Of a stretch of 64,000 bases of DNA, positions 54,721-62,614 are shown piece after piece. Source of the stretch: Acinetobacter marinus (GTDB taxonomy: Bacteria > Pseudomonadota > Gammaproteobacteria > Pseudomonadales > Moraxellaceae); assembly GCF_900096915.1 (NCBI RefSeq), contig NZ_FMYK01000001.1, forward strand, positions 310,001 through 374,000, given 5' to 3'. The notes below the pieces were generated by a model. It was not told the origin of the DNA. It saw only the letters and a program-made list of their open reading frames with translations, and searched no databases. Made by a program: the position numbers and the translations under genes. Every line of letters begins with the position of its first letter. Position 1 is the first letter of the stretch.

Positions 54721-55419
54721 TTAAATCCACGTCAGTAAATCTGCATTTTCTGCTTTGATAAAGTGATGTTCATTTAAGCTGAGGAGCTGTCGATCGTTGC
54801 CTTTTAAGCGAATGGTAGTGATCGAGGTATTGGCAATCGACCAATTCAGCTGAAAAATACTTTTCGCATCCAGTCCAAGTAGATGTCCGACGATGGTGGA
54901 AATCACACCACCTGAGCTAAACACCACCGCATAACGTGGCTTTTTCGTTGCGAAATCAGCACATAGAGCATCAAATGCCCCATTCACCCGAGTCGAAAAT
55001 GCCGTCCAAGACTCGTCATATTCATGATCAAATTCATTGCCGACCCAGCGCTCAATCGCCTGATCGAAGATGCTTGCCAGATACGCCCGTGGATTTTTCT
55101 CTTGTAAAATCGCCATTTTCAACTCATCAGGTTGGTTAAAGCGCTCATCAAATTTGGCAAAGACTTGCTGATGATGAAATTCATTCCAACCTTGATCACT
55201 ATTCACCGCAAGCTCTGGGAAACTTTCTGCTAAGGCAAGCTGTGCAGTCTGTTGATGGCGTTGCATCGTCCCTGCATACGCCATAGGTTGTTCTTTTAAA
55301 ATTTTGGCAAGATACTGCCCAAGCAAAGTCGCTTGTTGCTCGCCCTTGCTTGAGAGCTGATCATAATTGGCGGCACCAAATGAGGCTTGTCCATGTCGAA
55401 TCAGATAAATCGTGGTCAT
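54721..55419 (-). CDS. Histidine phosphatase superfamily protein
   Basis: A 232-residue phosphoglycerate-mutase-like protein. The phosphate-binding 'YLIRHGQASF' carries the catalytic His near residue 8, and a later 'VVFSSGGVISTIVGHLLG' stands where the second catalytic His motif (usually 'VSHGG') lies; here 'FSSGG' lacks that His, so activity may be altered. ATG 55419 is set by AAAGG upstream. The gene sits in the middle of the acyl-CoA dehydrogenase/phosphotransferase operon, with 45-base gaps on both sides, and a role in handling phosphorylated intermediates is a fair guess. Confidence 0.82.
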   Translation of the reverse strand: MTTIYLIRHGQASFGAANYDQLSSKGEQQATLLGQYLAKILKEQPMAYAGTMQRHQQTAQLALAESFPELAVNSDQGWNEFHHQQVFAKFDERFNQPDELKMAILQEKNPRAYLASIFDQAIERWVGNEFDHEYDESWTAFSTRVNGAFDALCADFATKKPRYAVVFSSGGVISTIVGHLLGLDAKSIFQLNWSIANTSITTIRLKGNDRQLLSLNEHHFIKAENADLLTWI

Positions 55420-55464
55420 ACTTTTGCTACCTTTTATATCCGCTACACTCATTTATTGCCTGAT

Positions 55465-56574
55465 TTATTTACTAATTCGCTGTAAAATTTGCTTACCAAT
55501 CGGATGCTTAGCCACTTTTTGTTGGGTGATCAATTTTAACGCACGCACATGCAAGGCATGAATCACGATCCATAGATTTTTAAAGGCTGGATTATCAGTT
55601 TGTTTGTGGTAATAGCGATAGTAGATCTGCTGTGCAATACCCGCCAAACGGAACAAACCAAACACTTCGTAAAATGCCCAATTCTCAGGCGTTAAACCTG
55701 TCTGTTGCAGATAATAATCCACCACTTGCTGACGGCTAAACATGCCTTTGCGATTGGTCGGCTGACGGCGTGTGGCTTTGAAAATTTTATTGTCGCTTTC
55801 TTCCACCCAATACGCCAATGCTGAACCCAAATCCATCAGCGGATCGCCAAGTGTTGCCATTTCCCAGTCCAATACGCCAATCACTTCGGTCGGATGTTGT
55901 GGGTCAAGAATGACATTGTCAAAACGCCAATCGTTATGAATCACGCAAGTCTTGGTATCCGCAGGAATATTTGCCAAGAGCCACTTACGCACGTAGTTAA
56001 ACGATGGGACATTCTTGGTGCGGGCTTTGGCATAGCGCTTATCCCAACCTTCGACTTGACGACGACAATAACCATCGCCTTTGCCCAGTTGTTCTAAGGC
56101 GGTGCCTTGATATGGCACTTGGTGCAACTCAATCAATTTGTCCAATACATTGATGCAGAGCTGGCGCACATCGGCTTCAGTATAGTCAATTTCTTTGGGC
56201 AAATTGGCACGAGGAATAATGCCCTCAATGCGCTTCATCACATAGAAATCACAGCCAATCACCGACTCATCCTGACACAGCGCCACCATCTCAGGAAGCA
56301 CTGGATAGAAAGGTTTGAGATTGTTTTGCACATGATATTCACGTGCCATATCATGCGCCGATTTGGCTTTGGTGCCTTTCGGTGGGCGACGCAGAATCAA
56401 ATCCACATTGTCGTACTTCAGGCGATAAGTCCAGTTGGATGCACCGCCCGAATATTGCGTGACTTGCACTTGACCTTGCAAATCAACCTGTTGATTTTTA
56501 AGCCATGTTTCTACTGCTTGTATATCAAGTTCTTCACCGTTTCGGACATTGCCACCAATATCGATGATTGCCAT
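55465..56574 (-). CDS. APH-family phosphotransferase linked to acyl-CoA dehydrogenase
   Basis: A 369-residue kinase-fold protein of the aminoglycoside phosphotransferase superfamily, in the branch that is fused to the dehydrogenase in animal ACAD10/ACAD11. The Brenner-type catalytic motif is 'HNDWRFDN' near residue 213 and the metal motif 'VLDWEMATLGDP' near 238; 'SNWTYRLKYDNVDLILRRPP' (core 'LILRRPP') is the ATP lysine-like strand. It is not expected to confer antibiotic resistance. AAAGGAT before ATG 56574 sets the start. It follows the acyl-CoA dehydrogenase gene by 80 bases. The likely role is phosphorylation of a hydroxyacyl-CoA. Confidence 0.88.
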   Translation of the reverse strand: MAIIDIGGNVRNGEELDIQAVETWLKNQQVDLQGQVQVTQYSGGASNWTYRLKYDNVDLILRRPPKGTKAKSAHDMAREYHVQNNLKPFYPVLPEMVALCQDESVIGCDFYVMKRIEGIIPRANLPKEIDYTEADVRQLCINVLDKLIELHQVPYQGTALEQLGKGDGYCRRQVEGWDKRYAKARTKNVPSFNYVRKWLLANIPADTKTCVIHNDWRFDNVILDPQHPTEVIGVLDWEMATLGDPLMDLGSALAYWVEESDNKIFKATRRQPTNRKGMFSRQQVVDYYLQQTGLTPENWAFYEVFGLFRLAGIAQQIYYRYYHKQTDNPAFKNLWIVIHALHVRALKLITQQKVAKHPIGKQILQRISK

Positions 56575-56654
56575 GAAATTATCCTTTATCAACTGCTTAA
56601 TTTTCCAATTGTGCGCTTTTTCAATTCGCCATTTACATCAATAATTTACATTGT

Positions 56655-57890
56655 TTAGCGTCGAGACGCATAGCCTCGTTTCATCAATTCCAATTTGGCA
56701 ATCATGCCTTTATGCACTTCATCTGGTCCATCCGCAAGACGTAGTGCACGTGCCTGCGCATAGAATGCGGTCAGTGGTGTATCTTTAGAAACACCCGCAC
56801 CACCATGAATTTGGATCGCCATATCCACCACATTTTGTAGTACTGTTGGCGCAACCACTTTGATCGCAGAGATTTCTGTCAGCGCTGCCATATTGCCCAT
56901 TTTATCCATCTTATAGGCTGCGTATAAGGTCAGCAAGCGGGCTTGATCAATCGCAACACGTGCTTCTGCAACACGTTCTAGATTGCCACCTAGCTTTAAT
57001 AATTCTTTACCAAAGGCTTTACGTGACATACCTCGATCAATCATCAGTTCCAATGACTTTTCCGCCGCACCGATACAACGCATACAGTGATGAATCCGTC
57101 CAGGTCCTAGACGACCTTGTGCAATCTCAAAACCTTGCCCTGCACCGCCGATAAAGTTCGCCACAGGTACACGTACATTATCAAAACTCACTTCACCATG
57201 ACCATGCGGTGCATCGTAGTCACCAAACACAGGCAACATGCGCTCAATCTTCACGCCTTGCGTATTCACTGGCACTAAGACCATGGAATGCTGATGATGA
57301 CGATCTTTGGATTCATCAGGGGTATGCGCCATAAAAATAATCACTTTGGCATTTGGATCACCCAAACCTGACGACCACCATTTGCGACCATTCAGTACAA
57401 TTTCATCGCCTTCGATCACCGCAGTGGCTTGCATATTGGTGGCATCACTCGAAGCAACATCTGGCTCAGTCATACAGAATACCGAACGGATCTCACCTGC
57501 AAGTAAAGGCTTGAGCCATTGTTCCTGTTGCGCTTCACTACCGTAACGCCAAAGCACTTCCATATTGCCCGTGTCAGGCGCATTACAGTTAAATACGGTT
57601 GGCGCAATCAAACTGCGTCCTGTACGCTCAGCAATGTGTGCATATTCCTGTACCGACAGCCCTGCACCTAATGTTGCATCAGGTAAGAACATATTCCACA
57701 GTCCAGCGGCTTTGGCTTTGGCTTTTAAGGTTTCCAGCATCGCTGGCCACTGCCATTTCGTCCAATCGCCATCGACATTGAGACGATGTACGTCATGCCA
57801 AAAATCTGCCTCGACTGGCTCGATTTCATCTTTGATAAATTGTTCTGTACGTTGGATATAGTCTTTGGCGCGATCAGAGAGCTCATACAT
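56655..57890 (-). CDS. Acyl-CoA dehydrogenase (ACAD10/11-like)
   Basis: A 411-residue flavoprotein of the acyl-CoA dehydrogenase family. 'CMTEPDVASSDATNMQATA' and 'GRKWWSSGLGDPNAKV' are FAD and substrate-loop motifs, 'QIHGGAGVSKDTPL' is close to the C-terminus and 'LRLADGPDEVHKG' is the ending typical of the ACAD10/11 branch, which acts on 4-hydroxyacyl-CoA after phosphorylation. AAAGGA before ATG 57890 fixes the start over an in-frame ATG at 57929. First gene of a four-gene operon; a LysR regulator diverges 91 bases away. Confidence 0.92.
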   Translation of the reverse strand: MYELSDRAKDYIQRTEQFIKDEIEPVEADFWHDVHRLNVDGDWTKWQWPAMLETLKAKAKAAGLWNMFLPDATLGAGLSVQEYAHIAERTGRSLIAPTVFNCNAPDTGNMEVLWRYGSEAQQEQWLKPLLAGEIRSVFCMTEPDVASSDATNMQATAVIEGDEIVLNGRKWWSSGLGDPNAKVIIFMAHTPDESKDRHHQHSMVLVPVNTQGVKIERMLPVFGDYDAPHGHGEVSFDNVRVPVANFIGGAGQGFEIAQGRLGPGRIHHCMRCIGAAEKSLELMIDRGMSRKAFGKELLKLGGNLERVAEARVAIDQARLLTLYAAYKMDKMGNMAALTEISAIKVVAPTVLQNVVDMAIQIHGGAGVSKDTPLTAFYAQARALRLADGPDEVHKGMIAKLELMKRGYASRR

Positions 57891-57981
57891 GGTGGAAATC
57901 CTTTGCGAATTTGTATTGTCTATTGCCATAGCATACGCAAATAATTATTATGAATGAAATGATTTAATTGACACAAAGATT

Positions 57982-58956
57982 ATGAATAAAATTCATAGTA
58001 ACAATCTAAACCACCAAGAACAAACCAGCGACTCTAATAACCTAGAAGCTAATGACAACCTAGACATTAGCCAGTTTCATCGTGTCGATATTAACTTGTA
58101 TCCTTTGTTTATCGCCATTTTTGAGCAAAAAAGCATTTCTAAAGCCGCGCTGATTCTGTGTATCAGTCAATCTGCAGTCAGTCATGCCCTGCAACGTCTA
58201 CGGCAACAGCTTGGTGATGAGCTGTTTATCCGAGCTGGACACAAGATGTTGGCGACGCCATTTTCTGAGCAGATTTACACGCCAATCAAACAGGCATTAT
58301 TAACCATTCAAAATATTGCCACTTCACAAAATAGTTTCGATCCCAAAGCCATTCACAGTTTAAAAATTGCTGTACATGACGAGATTGAACCGATCATCTT
58401 TCCAAAGTTGCTCGCCCATTTCCACAGTCTGGATTTAAAGATTCAATTCTTGAGTGCAAAGCTCGATCGCAAAACCATGTTTAGTGATCTCAGCATTCAG
58501 CAAGCGGATTTTGTGATTGACCTGAAACAGCATTGTCCAAGCAATATTCATTATCAATCTTTGATTGAAGATCATTTTGTGGTGTGTAGTCAGCAGAAAA
58601 ATGTCAATAAAAGCATCTATCTCAATGCACCGCATATCGGCGTATCCTCACGGCGCACTGGGCAATTGGTGGAAGATATTGATCTGAATCGTCAACAACT
58701 CTCACGACAGATTCTACTGCGTTGTCAACACTATTCCACCGCTTTGCAAGTCTTGGCACAACATCCTGAGGCGATGTTGACCATTCCAAAATTGATTTTG
58801 CAAAATCTGCACTATGCCGATAGCATTCATGTGCATGAACTGCCGATTGCCTTACCTAAAATTGATATTGGCATGTATTGGTATCAGGATTTGGCACACA
58901 ATCCTCGACATCAATTTTTACGTGCGGAAATCTTAAAACTGGCGCAATTGATCTGA
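57982..58956 (+). CDS. LysR-family transcriptional regulator (divergent from ACAD operon)
   Basis: A 324-residue LysR regulator with a 35-residue Asn-rich N-terminal extension before the HTH. The HTH reads 'SISKAALILCISQSAVSHALQRLRQ' in outline (core 'SQSAVSHALQRLRQQLGDELF'), followed by a NodD/NahR-like effector domain starting 'LKIAVHDEIEPIIF'. Its divergent position, 91 bases from the acyl-CoA dehydrogenase start, strongly suggests it controls that operon, as is common for LysR proteins. An in-frame later Met could remove the Asn-rich part, but the first ATG is used here. Confidence 0.88.
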   Translation: MNKIHSNNLNHQEQTSDSNNLEANDNLDISQFHRVDINLYPLFIAIFEQKSISKAALILCISQSAVSHALQRLRQQLGDELFIRAGHKMLATPFSEQIYTPIKQALLTIQNIATSQNSFDPKAIHSLKIAVHDEIEPIIFPKLLAHFHSLDLKIQFLSAKLDRKTMFSDLSIQQADFVIDLKQHCPSNIHYQSLIEDHFVVCSQQKNVNKSIYLNAPHIGVSSRRTGQLVEDIDLNRQQLSRQILLRCQHYSTALQVLAQHPEAMLTIPKLILQNLHYADSIHVHELPIALPKIDIGMYWYQDLAHNPRHQFLRAEILKLAQLI

Positions 58957-59065
58957 ATGGATATGTGATGTACGTCTCTAGTCCTGAAATTGATTGACAC
59001 TTATTTCAACTATAAAACCCCTTCACATCGGGAAGACCACTTAATAATATCAAATAGTAAAAATT

Positions 59066-59085
59066 CCTCCCCTTTTAAGGGGAGG
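59066..59085. repeat. REP-like palindrome, possible terminator of the GST-like gene
   Basis: A perfect 20-base palindrome with CCTCCCC / GGGGAGG arms, followed by TTAGGTGGGGTTGA. This kind of element is, to my recollection, scattered between genes in several bacteria. On the minus strand it is followed by AATTTTTAC, so it can also serve to end the adjacent minus-strand gene. Confidence 0.55.
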
Positions 59086-59147
59086 TTAGGTGGGGTTGAA
59101 AATTGGATTTTGAGACAGTTTCATTTCAACGATTGTTAGAAAACGAT

Positions 59148-59939
59148 TTAACCATATTGCTTGTTCAAATATTTTACAATTTGCCGAGATTCAAACATCT
59201 CCACACCTGTATTTGGATCAATCAAAAATGGCACTTGCATTTTGCCCTGCATCTTCGCCAATTCTTGCGCACGCTTACCATCTGCAAGCGGTTCATATTT
59301 GCCAGGTTTTAGTCGTGCATTGGCTGGCCCTTGATCTTGCCAACGCTCTTTCGGCACGCTATGCAATTTATAGGGAATTTCCAGTTCCGTCAGCTTAGCA
59401 CGCACAATCCGTGCAAAAGGACTCGCTTCAAAGCTCCACAACTCTAACAACTGTTCAGGTGCTTCACGATTGACATTATTTGCGCTCGCCGTCATGCCAT
59501 CAAAACTATTCACCGCTGTCGCCAAGCCACCGACCAACGCAAATGGCGGCAGGAATTGATAACTTAACGGCACCTTGCTTTTACGACTATAATTAGCAAA
59601 TAAATGTTCAATAATCGCTTTGGATTCATACAGTTGATCGCCAGTATTCTCATCAATCAAAAATGGAAACTGCGCCTGCCCACCCAACGCCTGCACCATT
59701 GGACGAAAGCGTGTGCCATTTTTTGGACACGGATAAATTTCCACATCGAGATTGAGCCGAGTAATCACATCCCGAACCCGACGGCAGTATGGACACGCCT
59801 CAAACTCATAGAGCTTTAATGGCTTCTCAGGTTGCTTGGGGAAAGCCGTGCCCATCACGCCCCGAGGTAAAGTCACAAAAGTCGATGCTAAGGCTTGATA
59901 AACCTTGGTACGATGGCGTTTTCCAGTATTGTTTTTCAT
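59148..59939 (-). CDS. Protein with two tandem glutaredoxin/GST N-type domains
   Basis: A 263-residue protein made of two thioredoxin-fold units. The first (about 40-120) has an intact CPYC motif in 'EFEACPYCRRV' and cis-Pro in 'QFPFLIDENTGDQLYES'. The second (about 165-263) repeats the pattern with 'SFEASPFARIV' and 'QVPFLIDPNTGVEMFES', but has SPFA instead of CPYC, so it has lost both cysteines. A basic N-terminus of about 35 residues and a Gly/Ala segment link them. It may be a disulfide reductase or a structural relative; substrate unknown. Single gene between the palindrome and rraA. Confidence 0.82.
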   Translation of the reverse strand: MKNNTGKRHRTKVYQALASTFVTLPRGVMGTAFPKQPEKPLKLYEFEACPYCRRVRDVITRLNLDVEIYPCPKNGTRFRPMVQALGGQAQFPFLIDENTGDQLYESKAIIEHLFANYSRKSKVPLSYQFLPPFALVGGLATAVNSFDGMTASANNVNREAPEQLLELWSFEASPFARIVRAKLTELEIPYKLHSVPKERWQDQGPANARLKPGKYEPLADGKRAQELAKMQGKMQVPFLIDPNTGVEMFESRQIVKYLNKQYG

Positions 59940-59984
59940 GATGTTGTAGCCCTATTCAATCCATGATTTTTGCAAATAAATGTG

Positions 59985-60488
59985 TTAAATCAATGCTTCT
60001 TTGGCAACCACGATGCCATTATTATCAGCATAGATATAATCATCTTGAGCAATGCTTACCCCGCCAAATGCTAAGGTCAAACCTGTTTCACCGACGCCTT
60101 TACGGGTACTTTTTTGTGGAATACACGCCAGTGCTTGCACACCTAAATCAAGCGTTGCAATGGCATCGACATCACGCACACAGCCGTAAATAATTACACC
60201 ATTCCAGTGATTTTTCACCGCTGACTCGGCAATCATGTCGCCCATCAAGGCACAGCGCATCGACGCACCACCATCCACCACTAACACTTTGCCAGTGCCA
60301 TCGGTTGCTAAGAGCTCTTTGACACGTGAATTGTCTTCAAAACATTTCACTGTGACCACTTGACCACCGAAGGTCTTGCGTGCGCCGAAACTACGGAAAA
60401 ATTTACCATCGATCGAGGGAGAAACCACCTGTAAATCTTTATCTTCGTTATCATCCAAGAGATCACACGTCACAAAAGCAACACTCAT
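59985..60488 (-). CDS. rraA: RraA-like regulator of ribonuclease E activity
   Basis: A 167-residue protein of the RraA family, which forms a trimeric ring and inhibits RNase E in E. coli; some members instead act as 4-hydroxy-4-methyl-2-oxoglutarate aldolase. The family regions 'VTCDLLDDNEDKDLQVV', 'SFGARKTFGGQVVTVKCFEDN' (core 'FGGQVVTVKCFEDN'), 'VVDGGASMRCALMGDM' and 'YGCVRDVDAI' are present, and the length is typical of the regulator. It is transcribed away from the cas genes across a 300-base gap. The upstream GST-like gene lies downstream of it. Confidence 0.88.
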   Translation of the reverse strand: MSVAFVTCDLLDDNEDKDLQVVSPSIDGKFFRSFGARKTFGGQVVTVKCFEDNSRVKELLATDGTGKVLVVDGGASMRCALMGDMIAESAVKNHWNGVIIYGCVRDVDAIATLDLGVQALACIPQKSTRKGVGETGLTLAFGGVSIAQDDYIYADNNGIVVAKEALI

Positions 60489-60788
60489 ATTCGACTCCAG
60501 TTATCTGCAATTATTTTTGATGAAATATTAAGAGAACATATCAATAGATTCTAGTTATACCATTGCAGGTTAAATTTGCAAATTTCTGATCGGTCACAAA
60601 CCTCGATCAGTTGTAAAAAAAATAAACGACACAGCATGTCGTTAATGAATTTTTACCACTTTCTTCAAACAGTCTATTCAGCTAGTATCAATATCAAATG
60701 CAATATATGAACAAAATCGAAAATTTAAGTATCGGAAAATTTAAATATCGGAAAATTAAAGTATCGAAGATTAAAGCTGGGGAATAAG
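60489..60788. promoter_or_regulatory. Intergenic control region between rraA and cas1
   Basis: No ORF is credible here. On the sequence I see two inverted repeats: CTGATCG (60586-60592) with CGATCAG (60604-60610), and AACGAC (60625-60630) with GTCGTT (60638-60643); and the 16-base tandem repeat listed separately at 60716-60778. The promoters of rraA and cas1 must lie here, but no clear consensus pair was found for cas1. A TGGGGAATAAG before the cas1 ATG serves as ribosome site. Confidence 0.5.
60716..60778 (+). repeat. Four imperfect 15-16 base direct repeats upstream of cas1
   Basis: The unit ATCGGAAAATTTAAGT-like starts at 60716, 60731, 60747 and 60763, so the period is 15, 16 and 16 bases. 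Copies agree strongly in ATCG(G)AAAATTaAA and differ at the ends. They run to 10 bases before the cas1 start codon. They are far too short and close for CRISPR repeats with spacers. Confidence 0.75.
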
Positions 60789-61751
60789 ATGGAACAACTC
60801 AATCCAAGCGACTTAAAAGCCATTCTGCACTCCAAACGTGCCAATCTGTACTACCTCGAATACTGCCGTGTCATGCAAAAAGACGGTCGTGTGCTCTATC
60901 TCACCGAAGAAAAAAATCAAAATCAATATTGGAATATTCCCATCGCCAATACCACGGTGATTTTGCTTGGTACAGGTACCTCAATCACCAATGCGGCGAT
61001 GCGTATGCTATGTAGTGCAGGTGTTTTGGTCGGCTTTTGCGGTGGTGGTGGGACGCCATTATTCTCAGGTGCAGAGATCGAATGGCTGACACCTCAAAGT
61101 GAATATCGTCCAACCGAATATGTGCAAGGCTGGTTATCGTTTTGGTTCGATGAGGCGAAGCGTCTTGAAGTCGCCAAAGCCTTCCAGCATGCCCGACTGG
61201 ATTATATCCAACAAGTTTGGGCAAAAGATCGTGACCTCCGTGCAGAAGGCTTTCATCTGGATGATCAAGACATTCAAAATGCCTTGCAAGGCTACCGTAA
61301 TAAAATCCCACGCATGAGCAAGGTGGCGGATTTACTGCTCGCCGAGGCACAGACCACTAAACAACTGTATAAAATTGCCGCCACACGATGCCAGATGTCT
61401 TTTGAGCGTCATCCTGAACAAGGCGACCTTGCCAATGATTTTCTCAATCATGGGAATTATCTCGCTTATGGACTCGCTGCAACCACACTGTGGGTACTTG
61501 GCATTCCGCATGGCTTTGCAGTGATGCACGGTAAAACTCGGCGTGGCGCATTGGTATTTGATGTCGCAGATTTGGTCAAAGATGCTGTGGTGCTCCCCTA
61601 CGCCTTTCTCTGTGCCAAAGAAGGCATGAAAGAACAAGAATTCCGCCAGCAAATCCTACAGAAATTCACCGAACATAAATGTCTCGACGTTATGTTCGAT
61701 CAAGTCAAAACGCAATCGCTAAACACATTCTCAAGCGGGGTGCATGACTGA
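60789..61751 (+). CDS. cas1: CRISPR-associated endonuclease Cas1, type I-F
   Basis: A 320-residue integrase that, with Cas2 (here fused to Cas3), inserts new spacers. It has the type I-F form: 'LKAILHSKRANLYYLEYCRV' (core 'HSKRANLYYLEY'), 'LLGTGTSITNAAMRML', and by my count metal-binding residues Glu186 ('LLLAEAQTTK'), His247 ('AVMHGKTRRG') and Asp258 ('LVFDVADL'). It is intact. The stop codon overlaps the ATG of cas2-3 by one base (TGATG), so the two are coupled. As in other I-F loci cas1 comes first; the csy genes and array should lie beyond the window. Confidence 0.96.
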   Translation: MEQLNPSDLKAILHSKRANLYYLEYCRVMQKDGRVLYLTEEKNQNQYWNIPIANTTVILLGTGTSITNAAMRMLCSAGVLVGFCGGGGTPLFSGAEIEWLTPQSEYRPTEYVQGWLSFWFDEAKRLEVAKAFQHARLDYIQQVWAKDRDLRAEGFHLDDQDIQNALQGYRNKIPRMSKVADLLLAEAQTTKQLYKIAATRCQMSFERHPEQGDLANDFLNHGNYLAYGLAATTLWVLGIPHGFAVMHGKTRRGALVFDVADLVKDAVVLPYAFLCAKEGMKEQEFRQQILQKFTEHKCLDVMFDQVKTQSLNTFSSGVHD

Positions 61752-62614
61752 TGATCGTGACCTTGATTAGCCAATGTGAAAAGAAAGCCTTAGCACGCAC
61801 TCGACGTGTGCTCGATGCCTTTGCTGATCGGATTGGAGATAATACGTGGCAGACCGTGATTACCGAAGATGGCTTGCTTGCACTGAAGAAACTGCTCCGT
61901 CAGACCGCTACTAAAAATACTGCGGTATCGTGTCACTGGATACGTGGGCGACGGCGTAGTGAATTGCTATGGGTGGTGGGCAATCGAAGTAAATTTAATA
62001 GTGAAGGTGTAGTGCCTGTGAACTCCACCAAACGAAAAATTTTGCAAAATGAATGGGAGAATAATTGGCAATATGCCCCTAGCATTCAAATCATAGCCAC
62101 ACTTTCCGCACTGTTGCACGATCTTGGAAAATCAACGATTGGATTTCAAAACAAATTGACCTCAAGTTCGTTTATAGGCGATCCCTATCGCCACGAATGG
62201 ATTTCACTCAAGCTGTTTGAACTTCTCATTGCGGATTGTCCCGACGATAAGGCATGGCTAAATCGTCTACTCAATATTGAACAATGGTTATCCGAGAACG
62301 ATATTGCACAACGATTTAAGCAATGCAATCCCGATAAAACCAACATTGCGACTTTGCCACCACTTGCGCAGTGGGTGGCTTGGCTAATCGTGACGCATCA
62401 CCGTTTACCGCCAGTACACGAAACATTTTATAAGCCAAGTGAAATTATTCGACTTAAAAATGATCGTATTGCAATCAATAGCACCTTGAGTGGATTTTAT
62501 CAACAACTCAGACCAGTTGATTTTTGGGTGAAAAATCCACGGACTTTAGAGGATAAGAGTCAAAACGAAATTATGCCAAAACTTTTGGCAATTCAAGCAA
62601 CTGGTGGTTTTTAG
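61751..62614 (+). pseudogene. cas3: Type I-F Cas2-Cas3 fusion, N-terminal piece (frameshifted)
   Basis: Start of the I-F Cas2-3 fusion: a Cas2-like domain (residues 1-90, with 'VSCHWIRGRRRSELLWVVG') and the HD nuclease domain with the ligands His123 and Asp124 in 'LLHDLGK' and a further His in 'VTHHRLPP'. This frame ends at a TGA-free TAG at 62612-62614 after only 287 residues, before the helicase. From 62583 the rest is read in the +1-shifted frame, where 'FWQF' then matches the family. Removing one A from the run AAAA at 62578-62581 would join the frames. So either a 1-base insertion has broken the gene or the sequence has an error. Confidence 0.88.

Noticed and set aside
55465..56574. Aminoglycoside resistance gene
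   Set aside because: The kinase fold is the dehydrogenase-associated branch, in a catabolic operon, not a resistance enzyme.
60716..60778. Start of a CRISPR array
   Set aside because: Repeats are 15-16 bases, imperfect, and have no spacers between them; I-F repeats are about 28 bases.
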